DNA of 64,000 nt from Candidatus Kryptonium thompsonii (lineage in GTDB: Bacteria; Bacteroidota; Ignavibacteria; Kryptoniales; Kryptoniaceae), in contig LDXX01000001.1 in NCBI GenBank assembly GCA_001442925.1, positions 124,001 through 188,000 on the forward strand, read 5' to 3'. Shown one piece after another: positions 17,837 to 26,917 of the stretch (its first letter is position 1; each line of letters opens with the position of its first letter). Under the pieces are notes generated by a model. The model was not told the DNA's origin, searched no databases, and saw nothing but the letters and a program-made list of their open reading frames with translations. Made by a program: the position numbers and the translations under genes.

Positions 17837-20149
17837 TTAAAACCTAAACCTGAAACTTGCCACTGGAACTACACCAATGTATTCATAATATCTCAACTCC
17901 ATTGAAACCTCTTTACTTTTTACCTCACGATAGATATCGTCATAACTTACCTTTCTAAAGAAGTTGTATGCAGTGAACCCAGCAAATACCGAACTGACAC
18001 CAATCATCACATTCCTCCAAGTCACGATATTTTTATACCTTTTCTTGTAATCTTGAATTTTTTCAACCTCAGTTGCAGCTTGATATTTGCTGTAAATATC
18101 CTCCGATTTTATATGAAACGCCACTGCAACACCAGCTGAGATAACTGTAAAACCAGCCCCAATGTAAGTTAAATTATTCTTCAAACTTACCTTTGACCTA
18201 TAAATTCGCATAGCCTTCATCTCAGGCGTCTCCTCAAGCCTTACCGTCTTAGTTATCATCTCGCTTCTCCTAACATCAATGGTCAACTTCTCCCCTTTGT
18301 ATCCCGATTTCATCAACTGAATCTCATGCGTCCCATAAGCCAAATTAAAAGTCACAGGCGTCACACCTACCTTGTTACCATCAACGAGAATAATTACCTC
18401 GGACGGTTCAGTCTCTATCTTAACTTTAGCTGTGATCGGTTTCAGAATAAATTCAAGATTTAAATTATCTCTGTCTACAACAACCTCTCTTTCCAACGAT
18501 TCATAACCTTCTCTTTCAACATAGAAATTAACTTTGCCTGCCCCAACATCTGTCGTAAAAGAACCTGTCCCAATCAATTTTTTATTTGCGTAAACCTTTG
18601 CATCACTTGGCTCAACCCTCACCGCAACCGAAAAAACAGATCTTGAAAGTTCAAACCTCTCCTCCTTAACCTCCCCAGCTGAAATTGAAACCTCCTTGCT
18701 CACAGAAGCATACTTCTCCTTCCTCAACTCAACTAAATGTTTACCTGGCTTCAAATCAAGTGTAAACTTGTTATCTCTAACCTTACCAACCATCTCATTA
18801 TCAACATAAACATCCGCTTCATCCACATTTGAAACAATTGTCAATTTACTCGGCTTTAAAACAACGTCAACAAAAACGGGGAAACTTTCAACCTCAGGAA
18901 CATCGGCAACAACTTCACCGCTTTCCTCAACGCCTTCAACCTTTATAACCCTTCTTCCTGGCTTCACCTTCGCACTTAACTTCCCATCTTTAAGGCTCCC
19001 AACCATCAATCCATCAATATAAACAGTTCCACTCTTTGAAGATGAAACTATATTCAAATCAACAAGAAACTCATCCAACTTAAAATTGAACTTGTTCTCC
19101 CCACGCTTAACACTTATACTCTCCACCTTCTTCTTATATCCAGACTTTGAAATCTCAACTGAATAATCCCCAGGTTTCAACTTCAAAGAAATAGGCGTCT
19201 TACCAACAAAATTTCCCCCAACCATAACATCTGCACCAACAGGCTCTGAAACTATCTCAACATCTACATCAAACACCAAAGCCTCAACAGGTATAAAAAC
19301 AAAATCACCTCCCATATCCCCAGCAAGTATACCATACTCAGGCGTCTGCATCTTCCCAGACTCAGCTGTAACTCTCGGTGCAACATACTCATTCAACTCA
19401 TATGTAGTAACCATTCCATCCCTGTTCAAATCCGCCGCCATATTCTTTAATGCATCAATAAAATAAAATGTGAAAACACTATGCCCTCCGGGACCCGTGT
19501 CAAGAACTGCTTGATCCCTACCCCCTGCTGTCAAAGCTTTCCTCGCTTTCCTCGTAGTTATCACCTTGACATACTCAACCGCCTCCAAACTTAAAGGTTG
19601 TGCCCTTGCGAATATCAAACCACCATAACAAGCATCCATGACAAAAAACAAATGCTTTGCCCTTATCAATTGACTTATCTCATTCAACTGCTCTGTCGAT
19701 ATCGCACTTGTTATAAGCTCACTTTGTGAACCATCATAAGGCAAAATGTACCCCTTCTCTCTACCATCAGGTAGCGGAATTGTTATCCCATGTCCAGCGT
19801 AAAAAACAAGAACCCTGTCATCCTCCCTTGCAAGTTGCCTTATCCTGTCAAATGCTCTCATTATCCCCTCCTTCGTCGCATCTTTATCATAAAGCTGAAT
19901 TACATTCTCACTTTTGAAACCAAAATTCTCAATCAAAACATTTGCAACCTCTTTTGCATCCCTGACGGCATATCTCAACTTCGGAGCATACAAATAATTG
20001 TCAATACCAATGACAATCGCCCACGATTCCCGATAAAAACTCTGTAAACTTGGTTTTTCCCCTTCGCCCTTTAACCCTATACCCCTTTCCTGAGAAAATA
20101 AAGAAAGACTAATTAAAAAAAGTAGTGTTAAAGTGTGAGCAACTTTCAT
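17837..20149 (-). CDS. Caspase-like (C14) protease with five PEGA domains
   Basis: A 770 aa exported protein. I place the start at the ATG at 20149: AAGGAG sits six bases upstream, and a promoter predicts transcription starting near 20175, so the longer frame from 20176 is not credible. A signal peptide (TLTLLFLISLSLFSQ) is followed by a caspase fold with catalytic His120 (FYAGHG) and Cys174 (MDACYGG). An EF-hand-like loop follows at 240-251 (DLNRDGMVTTYE), and caspase relatives can be calcium-dependent. Five successive PEGA-type beta domains (about 285-650; for example DVMVGGNFVGKTPISLKLKPG) come next, then two hydrophobic segments and a C-terminus ending in Phe. It is probably an envelope protease or scaffold. 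Substrates are unknown. Confidence 0.88.
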   Translation of the reverse strand: MKVAHTLTLLFLISLSLFSQERGIGLKGEGEKPSLQSFYRESWAIVIGIDNYLYAPKLRYAVRDAKEVANVLIENFGFKSENVIQLYDKDATKEGIMRAFDRIRQLAREDDRVLVFYAGHGITIPLPDGREKGYILPYDGSQSELITSAISTEQLNEISQLIRAKHLFFVMDACYGGLIFARAQPLSLEAVEYVKVITTRKARKALTAGGRDQAVLDTGPGGHSVFTFYFIDALKNMAADLNRDGMVTTYELNEYVAPRVTAESGKMQTPEYGILAGDMGGDFVFIPVEALVFDVDVEIVSEPVGADVMVGGNFVGKTPISLKLKPGDYSVEISKSGYKKKVESISVKRGENKFNFKLDEFLVDLNIVSSSKSGTVYIDGLMVGSLKDGKLSAKVKPGRRVIKVEGVEESGEVVADVPEVESFPVFVDVVLKPSKLTIVSNVDEADVYVDNEMVGKVRDNKFTLDLKPGKHLVELRKEKYASVSKEVSISAGEVKEERFELSRSVFSVAVRVEPSDAKVYANKKLIGTGSFTTDVGAGKVNFYVEREGYESLEREVVVDRDNLNLEFILKPITAKVKIETEPSEVIILVDGNKVGVTPVTFNLAYGTHEIQLMKSGYKGEKLTIDVRRSEMITKTVRLEETPEMKAMRIYRSKVSLKNNLTYIGAGFTVISAGVAVAFHIKSEDIYSKYQAATEVEKIQDYKKRYKNIVTWRNVMIGVSSVFAGFTAYNFFRKVSYDDIYREVKSKEVSMELRYYEYIGVVPVASFRFRF

Positions 20150-20181
20150 AGTGCTCCTTAGTATTTTTTTCAACACGAAAA

Positions 20182-20210
20182 AATTTAATAAACGAAAAAA
20201 AATTTATCAA
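20182..20210 (-). promoter_or_regulatory. Predicted promoter of the caspase-PEGA gene
   Basis: Minus strand: TTGATA (20205-20210), 17 bases, TAAATT (20182-20187). The predicted start near 20175 leaves a leader of about 25 bases containing the AAGGAG ribosome-binding site. This decides the gene's start codon. Confidence 0.65.
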
Positions 20211-20271
20211 GTTCAAGAATTTAAACTTATCAAAGTGACCTTGTCCGTGTTTTTTTGATTCACAGTTAAAC

Positions 20272-20300
20272 TTGTTTTTAACGATAAAAATTTTTATATT
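20272..20300 (+). promoter_or_regulatory. Predicted promoter of tRNA-Val
   Basis: TTGTTT (20272-20277), 17 bases, TATATT (20295-20300). The predicted start near 20307 is about seven bases before the mature tRNA. Confidence 0.6.
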
Positions 20301-20313
20301 AAAAACAGAAATT

Positions 20314-20388
<75 letters not shown>

Positions 20389-20410
20389 CTCCCCCTGTTT
20401 AAATTTCCCA

Positions 20411-21319
20411 TTAAATCTCAGGAAAAGGCGCAAGAAAATATTGATGGAGTAAATAATCATTTTCAAACCTTGTAGCATAAACCCTTAATACTTCCACCAA
20501 ATTCACAAAATCAACTTTCCCCGCTCTGAACTTGTCAACCAAATCTAAAAAATATGATTTCTCTTTGCGCGTAAGATTCTCAGAAATATGCCCGAAAATA
20601 TGAACGATCGAGTTGACTAAATTTGTCTTTTTAAAACCATGTCTCATCAAATCTTTAAAAGTCATCTCATACTTTTTAACCGCCTCATCAAACTTACCTG
20701 GTTTATGCTCGGCGATTATCTTGTCGAGTTCTTTAAGATGCTTTTGTGAAATGCCCATAAAAAGATACTTGTGCCTGCTGTGAAAATTACTCAAACTATT
20801 TATATCAGACTTAGCGCTTTCAAACCTAAAAAGTGTAAAAACTTTCGCAAGAAATTCCCACATCAATTCTTTATCCCTTAACTTTCCCTCATCAATCAAA
20901 GGTATATAAGGCAAATTTTCTTTCACATACCGCGCGAAAACCCCATATGTTTTACCGTAAAGATTGCCATCTTTGTAAACTTTTGTACTTCCTACCCCAC
21001 AACTTGGTGATTTCGCCTTTAAAATGAAGCCGTGAACTTCGCTAAGTTTTTCCAAAAAACTATGTGCAAATCCCTCAAGTTCCGAAGTTAAATCAACCCC
21101 TGTTTCATCTTGAATTGCTCTGACTTGATTGCCAATTTTATGCAATTTTATCGTTTTTCTCGGAACCCCAAGCCCTATCTCAAATTCAGGGCAGACATGA
21201 ATTAAGTTAAAAAGTGATTTCAACCTATTGATAATTTCATCGTTAACTGTAGCCCCGTCATATCTATATGCAAATCCATCAAGGCAGGCGCTTATGACAA
21301 CCGTCGGCTTCATCCCCAA
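20411..21319 (-). CDS. DUF523-DUF1722 protein (2-thiouracil desulfurase-like, TudS/YbgA)
   Basis: A 302 aa fusion of a DUF523 domain (about 1-150) and a DUF1722/YbgA domain (about 165-300). DUF523 proteins include TudS, which removes sulfur from 2-thiouracil using a [4Fe-4S] cluster held by three Cys. Three candidate ligands are seen: Cys12 (ISACLDG), Cys43 (HVCPEFEIGLGVPR) and Cys107 (SPSCGVGS). The helical DUF1722 part begins around NFHSRHKYLFMGIS; its role is unknown. It is the last gene of the clpC-pyrE-Nudix run, preceded by the small zinc-ribbon gene. The desulfurase assignment is by family only. Confidence 0.85.
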   Translation of the reverse strand: MGMKPTVVISACLDGFAYRYDGATVNDEIINRLKSLFNLIHVCPEFEIGLGVPRKTIKLHKIGNQVRAIQDETGVDLTSELEGFAHSFLEKLSEVHGFILKAKSPSCGVGSTKVYKDGNLYGKTYGVFARYVKENLPYIPLIDEGKLRDKELMWEFLAKVFTLFRFESAKSDINSLSNFHSRHKYLFMGISQKHLKELDKIIAEHKPGKFDEAVKKYEMTFKDLMRHGFKKTNLVNSIVHIFGHISENLTRKEKSYFLDLVDKFRAGKVDFVNLVEVLRVYATRFENDYLLHQYFLAPFPEI

Positions 21320-21321
21320 AC

Positions 21322-21501
21322 TTATGTTTCTATCTTAACAGTAAATTTCCTTTTGCACTTTTTACATTGATATTCAACCGTTATCCAATTATTTCTCTCA
21401 TAATAACTTATCTCCTCAAGTTCACCTTGGCATCCTTTAAAGATACACTTTTTCATCTCAACATTAAATTGCCTATTTCCGTTTTTTATTTCATCCCCCA
21501 T
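21322..21501 (-). CDS. Small zinc-ribbon protein (59 aa)
   Basis: An uninterrupted 59-codon frame fills the otherwise empty space between the Nudix and DUF523 genes. It starts with ATG at 21501 (overlapping the Nudix gene's end by 16 bases) and stops with TAA at 21322, two bases before the DUF523 gene. The protein has KKCIFKGCQGELEEI and, 21 residues later, YQCKKCKRKF, which is the pattern of a single zinc ribbon (Cx4C and Cx2C). Strand, tight spacing and the plausible fold make it a likely real gene of the operon, below the size most gene lists keep. Its function is unknown; an internal ATG at codon 16 is an alternative start. Confidence 0.7.
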   Translation of the reverse strand: MGDEIKNGNRQFNVEMKKCIFKGCQGELEEISYYERNNWITVEYQCKKCKRKFTVKIET

Positions 21502-22055
21502 CGCTGTTTCAAGATTTTTTCACCTATCATTATGCCAGCTATTGACTTAGCATCTACTATTTCACCTTTCAGCACCATTTCAACAGCTTCGTCTATTGAT
21601 TTAAACTCAATGGATAAAAGCTCACCTTCTTCAAGGTTTTGCTTGCGCTTTTGCAAGTCTTCAGCAAGATAAATGTAAAGTTTCTCACTGCAAAATCCCG
21701 GACTTGTATAAATGTAAGTTAAAAGCTCAACTTTGCCAGGTTTAAATCCTGTCTCTTCCTCAAGTTCTCTTATAGCACAAACTTTTGGATCCTCACCGTA
21801 ATCAAGTTTACCTGCTGGCAACTCGTAAATAAATTTATCAATTGGATAACGATATTGCTTTATCAAAATAATTCTATTATCAGGCAGAACGCCAAGAACG
21901 ACAGCGCCTCCGGGATGTTCGACAACTTCGCGAATCGTGTGATTCCCCGAGTCAAAATATTCAAGTTCGTCAACGATTATATCGAAAACCTTCCCACGAT
22001 AAATTATATTCCTTTTCTTCAGTTTCATATTTCCCATTATCTTATCACCTTGCAT
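21486..22055 (-). CDS. Nudix hydrolase (ADP-ribose pyrophosphatase type)
   Basis: Hydrolyses a nucleoside diphosphate linked to X, most likely ADP-ribose. The full Nudix box G-x5-E-x7-REUxEExGU is present at residues 82-104 (G82, E88, R96-E97, E100-E101, G103). Upstream, IILIKQYRYPIDKFIYELPAG is the segment typical of the ADP-ribose pyrophosphatase branch. The length of 189 aa is normal. AAGGG precedes the first ATG; ATGs at codons 7 and 10 are also possible. It lies between pyrE (18 bases) and the small zinc-ribbon gene. Confidence 0.92.
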   Translation of the reverse strand: MQGDKIMGNMKLKKRNIIYRGKVFDIIVDELEYFDSGNHTIREVVEHPGGAVVLGVLPDNRIILIKQYRYPIDKFIYELPAGKLDYGEDPKVCAIRELEEETGFKPGKVELLTYIYTSPGFCSEKLYIYLAEDLQKRKQNLEEGELLSIEFKSIDEAVEMVLKGEIVDAKSIAGIMIGEKILKQRWGMK

Positions 22056-22073
22056 AAAAACCCTTAAAAATTT

Positions 22074-22664
22074 TTAGTATATCCCTCTGCTTCCGGGTTT
22101 TTCTATCTCAACTCCTTCTTTGCACAACGGGCATTCCTCAGGTTTAAAGGTTGGCACTTCAAGTTTTATAACTGACGCAAATCTCGTTCCAAAATCAATC
22201 TTACCACCGCTTCTATCAACTATGCATCCAACACCTATTAATTTACCCCCTGCATTTTTAACAAGTTCTATGACCTCAAAAACACTTCCACCAGTCGTAA
22301 CGACATCCTCACAAACAAGTACTCTTTCTCCAGACTTTATCTCAAATCCACGCCTCAATTTCATCACCCCAGACTCTCTTTCAGCAAATATATTTCTTGC
22401 CTCAAGTTGGCGCGCGACCTCATAACCCACAATTATACCACCTATGGCAGGAGAAACCACAAGTTCAATCTCACTTGTATAAAAATGCCTTGCTATTTGC
22501 CTGCACAAAAGTTCAGAATATTCCGGATACTGCAAAACTTTCGCACACTGGAAATAGCGCGGGCTGTGCAAGCCAGAACTCAGAAGAAAATGACCTTCAA
22601 GAAGCGCCCCCGTCTCTTTGAAAATTTTTAGAACCTCCTCACTCGAAATCGAAGAAAACTGCAT
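22074..22664 (-). CDS. pyrE: Orotate phosphoribosyltransferase
   Basis: Converts orotate and PRPP to OMP in pyrimidine synthesis. The PRPP-binding loop [13 protein letters not shown] is at residues 115-127, preceded by the LKRR-type basic stretch (MKLRRGF). A C-terminal CPLCKEG pair of Cys is also present, as in several thermophile and deep-branching PyrE. The length of 196 aa is standard. It is cotranscribed with clpC (22 bases upstream). No other pyr genes are nearby except pyrG at the window's far end. Confidence 0.93.
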   Translation of the reverse strand: MQFSSISSEEVLKIFKETGALLEGHFLLSSGLHSPRYFQCAKVLQYPEYSELLCRQIARHFYTSEIELVVSPAIGGIIVGYEVARQLEARNIFAERESGVMKLRRGFEIKSGERVLVCEDVVTTGGSVFEVIELVKNAGGKLIGVGCIVDRSGGKIDFGTRFASVIKLEVPTFKPEECPLCKEGVEIEKPGSRGIY

Positions 22665-22686
22665 GATGAACAGATTTTATTTTAAA

Positions 22687-25182
22687 TCACTTCTCCTCCT
22701 CAGTAAGCTCTTCGGGCTCATCCTTTTGTTTGCCAGCCTCATAAAATACAAGTTCATCACGATTCTTTGACAATTTAACCTTAATTACACTTCCAGATGT
22801 AAACCTACCTTTTAATATCTCTTCAGATAATGGCTCTTCAAGATATTTTTGCACAGCCCTCTTTAATGGTCGCGCTCCGAAAGCGGGGTCATAACCTTTT
22901 TCAGCGAGAAACTCTTTTGCACTTTTTGTAAGTTCAAGCGACATATTCATTGTCTTCAAGCGTTTCATTATATCCTGAACCGCAATATCAACAATTTGAA
23001 CAATATGCTCCATTTCAAGCGGTTTGAATATAATTATCTCATCAATTCGGTTCAAAAATTCTGGGCTAAACACGCGCCTGACCGCTTCTTCAATTGTAGC
23101 TTTCATAGCCTCAAATCTATCCTTCGGCGTTTCACCTACTCCGAAACCAATTCCACCTGTAATTCTTATGTCCCTTGTTCCAATATTTGAAGTCATAATT
23201 ATAATTGTATTTCTGAAGTCAACCCTTCTACCAAGGCTATCCGTAAGTTGACCATCATCAAGAACCTGGAGCAAAATGTTGAAGACATCGGGGTGCGCCT
23301 TTTCAATTTCATCAAACAAAACAACCGAATAAGGTTTCCTCCTCACCTTCTCTGTCAATTGCCCACCTTCTTCATATCCCACGTATCCAGGAGGAGCACC
23401 GATCAATCTGGAGACATTAAATTTCTCCATATACTCAGACATATCAATTCTTATCAAAGCATCCTCGGTATCAAATAAATATCTTGCAAGTGCCCTGGCA
23501 AGCTCCGTCTTTCCAACTCCCGTCGGACCAAGGAATATAAACGAACCAATTGGTCTCTTCGGATCTTTCAACCCGGCTCTCGCCCTTCTTATCGCTCGCG
23601 TTAATTTCTCAATTGCCTCATCTTGACCAACGACTTGCTTCTTAAGTTCCTGCTCCATGTTCATTAACTTTTCTGACTCAGACTGGCTTATCTTATTCAC
23701 AGGGATTCCTGTCATCATTGCAACAACTTCCGCAATATCTTCCTCGGTGACTTCGAAAACCATGCTTTGGGCTTTTATTTCCCATTCGCGTTTTGCAATC
23801 TCAAGATCGCTCAAAAGTTTTTTCTCAAGGTCTCTTAACCTTGCTGCTTGCTCAAAATCTTGATTCTTAACAACTTGATTTTTCATCTGTCTAATTCTCT
23901 CTATCTCCTCTTCAAGCTCAACGATCTCTTTTGGCACAACTATATGCGATAAATGGACCCTCGCTCCCGCTTCATCCATGACATCTATCGCTTTATCCGG
24001 GAGATACCTATCTGTTATGTATCTATCACTTAATCTAACCGCAGCTTCAATTGCTTTATCGGTGTATCTTACATTATGATGTTCTTCGTATTTATCTTTT
24101 ATGTTCATCAAGATGTAAATAGTTTCTTCAACGCTTGGTGGATCGATCATAACTTTTTGAAATCTTCTTTCAAGCGCCCCATCTTTCTCGATATATTGAC
24201 GGTATTCATCAAGAGTTGTAGCACCTATCGTTTGAAGTTCACCTCTAGCCAATGCAGGTTTAAACATATTTGAAGCATCAAGCGAACCGGATGCACCACC
24301 TGCGCCAACTATTGTGTGCAATTCATCTATAAACAAGATCACATCTTTCGCCTTTTCAAGTTCATTTAAAATTGCTTTAACCCTCTCTTCAAATTGACCG
24401 CGATATTTTGTCCCAGCAACAAGAGCTGCAAGATCAAGCTGAACGATTCTCTTGTTATGCAAAACCCTTGAAACTTTTTTCTGCACAATTCTTAACGCGA
24501 GTCCTTCAACTATTGCGGTTTTCCCAACTCCAGGCTCTCCTATTAAAACAGGGTTATTTTTCTTCCGCCTGCTTAAAATTTGGGCAACCCTGTCTATTTC
24601 CTTATCCCTCCCGATAACAGGGTCAAGTTTCCCCTCCATTGCCAGCTTTGTCAAGTCCCTACCGAAATTATCAAGCACAGGGGTTTTCGTACGCTCCTGA
24701 GCTTTCGGTGAACTATAAGCCCTTGCAGTTTCTGTGACACTCGATTTGCCACTTAATATATTGTCAAGTTCATTACGCACTGCTTCATATGTTACCCCAA
24801 ACTGTTTCAAAATTTGCGACGCAAGATTATCCTCATCTCTAAGAATTGAGAGCAAAAGATGCTCAGTTCCGATCACATCCGACTTGTAAAGCTTTGCCTC
24901 AAGATATGTAATCTTTAAAACCTTCTCCGCCTGCTTAGTCAATGGCAAACTCCCCATCACAAGGGTTCCACCTGTTGTTCTAACGGTATCCTCAATTGCT
25001 TTCTTAAGCTTGTAAAGATCACAACCAAGATTACGCAAAATCTTGACCGCAAGACCCTCTCCTTCCCTAATTATTCCGAGCAAAAGATGTTCAGTCCCTA
25101 TATAATCATGCCCAAGTCGCAATGCTTCCTCGCGACTCAATCTTATAACTTCTTGAACCCGATTTGAGAAGTTTTCTTCCAT
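22687..25182 (-). CDS. clpC: ATP-dependent Clp protease ATP-binding subunit ClpC
   Basis: AAA+ unfoldase that feeds proteins to ClpP. It has all expected parts in 831 aa: two N-terminal Clp repeats (1-145), a first ATPase with GEPGVGKT near 217, a middle region with a UVR motif near 440 (NQDFEQAARLRDLEKKL), and a second ATPase with GPTGVGKT near 552. The UVR motif and shortened coiled coil separate it from ClpB. It is first gene of a five-gene minus-strand operon and has its own TTGACA-17-TATATT promoter. No CtsR or CIRCE operator was recognised. Confidence 0.96.
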   Translation of the reverse strand: MEENFSNRVQEVIRLSREEALRLGHDYIGTEHLLLGIIREGEGLAVKILRNLGCDLYKLKKAIEDTVRTTGGTLVMGSLPLTKQAEKVLKITYLEAKLYKSDVIGTEHLLLSILRDEDNLASQILKQFGVTYEAVRNELDNILSGKSSVTETARAYSSPKAQERTKTPVLDNFGRDLTKLAMEGKLDPVIGRDKEIDRVAQILSRRKKNNPVLIGEPGVGKTAIVEGLALRIVQKKVSRVLHNKRIVQLDLAALVAGTKYRGQFEERVKAILNELEKAKDVILFIDELHTIVGAGGASGSLDASNMFKPALARGELQTIGATTLDEYRQYIEKDGALERRFQKVMIDPPSVEETIYILMNIKDKYEEHHNVRYTDKAIEAAVRLSDRYITDRYLPDKAIDVMDEAGARVHLSHIVVPKEIVELEEEIERIRQMKNQVVKNQDFEQAARLRDLEKKLLSDLEIAKREWEIKAQSMVFEVTEEDIAEVVAMMTGIPVNKISQSESEKLMNMEQELKKQVVGQDEAIEKLTRAIRRARAGLKDPKRPIGSFIFLGPTGVGKTELARALARYLFDTEDALIRIDMSEYMEKFNVSRLIGAPPGYVGYEEGGQLTEKVRRKPYSVVLFDEIEKAHPDVFNILLQVLDDGQLTDSLGRRVDFRNTIIIMTSNIGTRDIRITGGIGFGVGETPKDRFEAMKATIEEAVRRVFSPEFLNRIDEIIIFKPLEMEHIVQIVDIAVQDIMKRLKTMNMSLELTKSAKEFLAEKGYDPAFGARPLKRAVQKYLEEPLSEEILKGRFTSGSVIKVKLSKNRDELVFYEAGKQKDEPEELTEEEK

Positions 25183-25270
25183 GGCAGATTTATTTAATTT
25201 GTTTGTGTTCTTAATTTTTTTAACACCTAAAACTTTGCGCCAATTTTGTAAGAACGAACTCCCTTAGTCA

Positions 25271-25299
25271 AATATAATTATTTTAAACTCATTTGTCAA
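25271..25299 (-). promoter_or_regulatory. Predicted clpC promoter
   Basis: Minus strand: consensus TTGACA (25294-25299), 17 bases, TATATT (25271-25276). The leader to the clpC ATG is about 80 bases. Confidence 0.7.
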
Positions 25300-25378
25300 A
25301 TTAACCAAGCACTGTTAAAAACTAAAATATACCCCCTAACACCCAATTGCTATTTTCCAAAGACCGCCTCTAACGCTC

Positions 25379-25407
25379 TTGACATTTACAAAATAATTTA
25401 TTATAAT
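25379..25407 (+). promoter_or_regulatory. Perfect-consensus promoter of the coiled-coil gene
   Basis: TTGACA (25379-25384), exactly 17 bases, TATAAT (25402-25407): both hexamers match the sigma-70 consensus. A GGAGGT ribosome-binding site (25433-25438) sits seven bases before the ATG at 25446. High constitutive expression is expected. Confidence 0.8.
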
Positions 25408-25445
25408 AAACTCAGAAAGCCAAATATAAAATGGAGGTATAAAAG

Positions 25446-26810
25446 ATGCCGTTAGAGGAATTACGCCCAACCAACAATTATGTCACTTATGAACAGCTTC
25501 AAAAATTTCTCGCCGACCGACTCGAAGCACTGGAAAGGGAGATTGAAATGAAACTACTTCAGCTTAAGGAATCAAAATTTAATTATTTGGAAGAAAAGCT
25601 CAATTTAAAAACTGAGCTTGAATCACTCAAAGAACAGTTCAGAATTTTAAACTCCGAATTTATAACAAGGATAACTAACCTTAGCTATAAAGTCCTTGAG
25701 ATAAATAACTTCTTCACACAAAAGCTTGCTGAGATAAACCAACAATTTACAGAATTAAACACATCTATAATTACAGAGTTTGAAAGATACAGAAAAGAGT
25801 TTTACGATTTTTTGTCCAAAAATGACCTAAGAACATTTTTTGAAAAAAACGCAGACCTAATACCATACCTTCTCTCCCCAATGACTGCTGAACTCGACGA
25901 ATTTAAAAACAAATTGTCAACAATTGAAACGAACCTTCTCCTTATACAGAACTTCTACAGCAATATAAGCGGTGAGATAAATAAACAAGTGGATGAAATA
26001 ATTAAAACAACACTTAACAATGTTGATTCAAAAGTTTTATCTTTAACCGATACCCTAAAGGAAACCTTACAGACTAAAGTAAGCTCTCTTGAAATAGGCA
26101 AGGATATTGATATTTCTGGTTTAGCTGAACTTAAAGAAGAGATTTTCCACTTCCTTAACACTGTAAACCAAAACATCCAAGAGATTAAGAATCTTTACCA
26201 AAACATACAACCAATGGAGAGCACCATACCACAGGTTGATTTTTCAGCAATACTTTCAGAAATAAACTCAAAGATAGAAGAAATAAAAAACAACCAAACG
26301 GGTAAGGAATTCCTTGTCCCTGAACTTCCTGATGTGGAATATCTAAAGGTTTTCTCCGAGGAAATTCGAAATAACCTTTCTTTACTGAAAAAGATATCCG
26401 AAGATATCCTTTCAAAAACAAGCTCCCTAACCCTCATCCCCCCAGCAAATCTCGATGAGGATCTTAAATCAATTGATTCCCAAATCAAGGAGATGAAAAA
26501 TACCTTTGATGAAGTTGCAACCTCACAATATGAAATTCAAAACAATGTAGGGAACCTACTCGAAAAAACAACCGCTATAACTGCTGAGGTCCAAAATATA
26601 ACCAAGTCATTTAAAAAAGATATATTGGAGAACTTCTCCCTTGTTAAATCCGAAATAAAACAAGAGCTGAAAAATCAAAAACAGGAAATAGTTACCACAA
26701 TTAATTCAATACGAGAATCTATAGAATCTTCGAAAGCTTTGCCATTTGTAGTGATATTTTGCACGATGCTAATAATTGGTGTAATGGTTTTGTTAAAGTT
26801 TGTTTTCTAA
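25446..26810 (+). CDS. Coiled-coil, tail-anchored membrane protein of unknown function
   Basis: I do not recognise a family for this 454 aa protein. Residues about 15-425 are almost entirely Glu/Lys/Leu/Ile/Asn-rich with heptad-like spacing, broken by a few prolines (near 140, 260 and 335), suggesting several long coiled coils. There is no signal peptide. The only membrane segment is the last 24 residues (LPFVVIFCTMLIIGVMVLLK), so it should be anchored by its tail with the bulk in the cytoplasm. It is single-gene upstream of alaS, with a 107-base gap. A perfect promoter and strong ribosome-binding site argue for an abundant structural protein, perhaps a cell-shape or envelope-scaffold filament. 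That role is speculation. Confidence 0.8.
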   Translation: MPLEELRPTNNYVTYEQLQKFLADRLEALEREIEMKLLQLKESKFNYLEEKLNLKTELESLKEQFRILNSEFITRITNLSYKVLEINNFFTQKLAEINQQFTELNTSIITEFERYRKEFYDFLSKNDLRTFFEKNADLIPYLLSPMTAELDEFKNKLSTIETNLLLIQNFYSNISGEINKQVDEIIKTTLNNVDSKVLSLTDTLKETLQTKVSSLEIGKDIDISGLAELKEEIFHFLNTVNQNIQEIKNLYQNIQPMESTIPQVDFSAILSEINSKIEEIKNNQTGKEFLVPELPDVEYLKVFSEEIRNNLSLLKKISEDILSKTSSLTLIPPANLDEDLKSIDSQIKEMKNTFDEVATSQYEIQNNVGNLLEKTTAITAEVQNITKSFKKDILENFSLVKSEIKQELKNQKQEIVTTINSIRESIESSKALPFVVIFCTMLIIGVMVLLKFVF

Positions 26811-26856
26811 ATGAAAATTTATGCTTTCCCTTAGGAGTAGTTCAATCTCCTCGAAT

Positions 26857-26885
26857 TTGCAAGAATTCCCACCTTTTATTAGATT
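26857..26885 (+). promoter_or_regulatory. Possible alaS promoter
   Basis: TTGCAA (26857-26862), 17 bases, TAGATT (26880-26885), upstream of the alaS ATG at 26918. Weaker than the others listed. No T-box leader is seen. Confidence 0.4.
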
Positions 26886-26917
26886 TTGAGAAAGGAAAAC
26901 AAATTTTTCCATAGAGC

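Noticed and set aside
20150-20176. Nine-codon upstream extension of the caspase-PEGA gene
   Set aside because: It begins at or before the predicted transcription start and lacks a ribosome-binding site, whereas AAGGAG precedes the ATG at 20149.
26811-26917. Possible T-box or attenuator before alaS
   Set aside because: Only short weak inverted repeats (AGGAG/CTCCT) and no T-box consensus or terminator.
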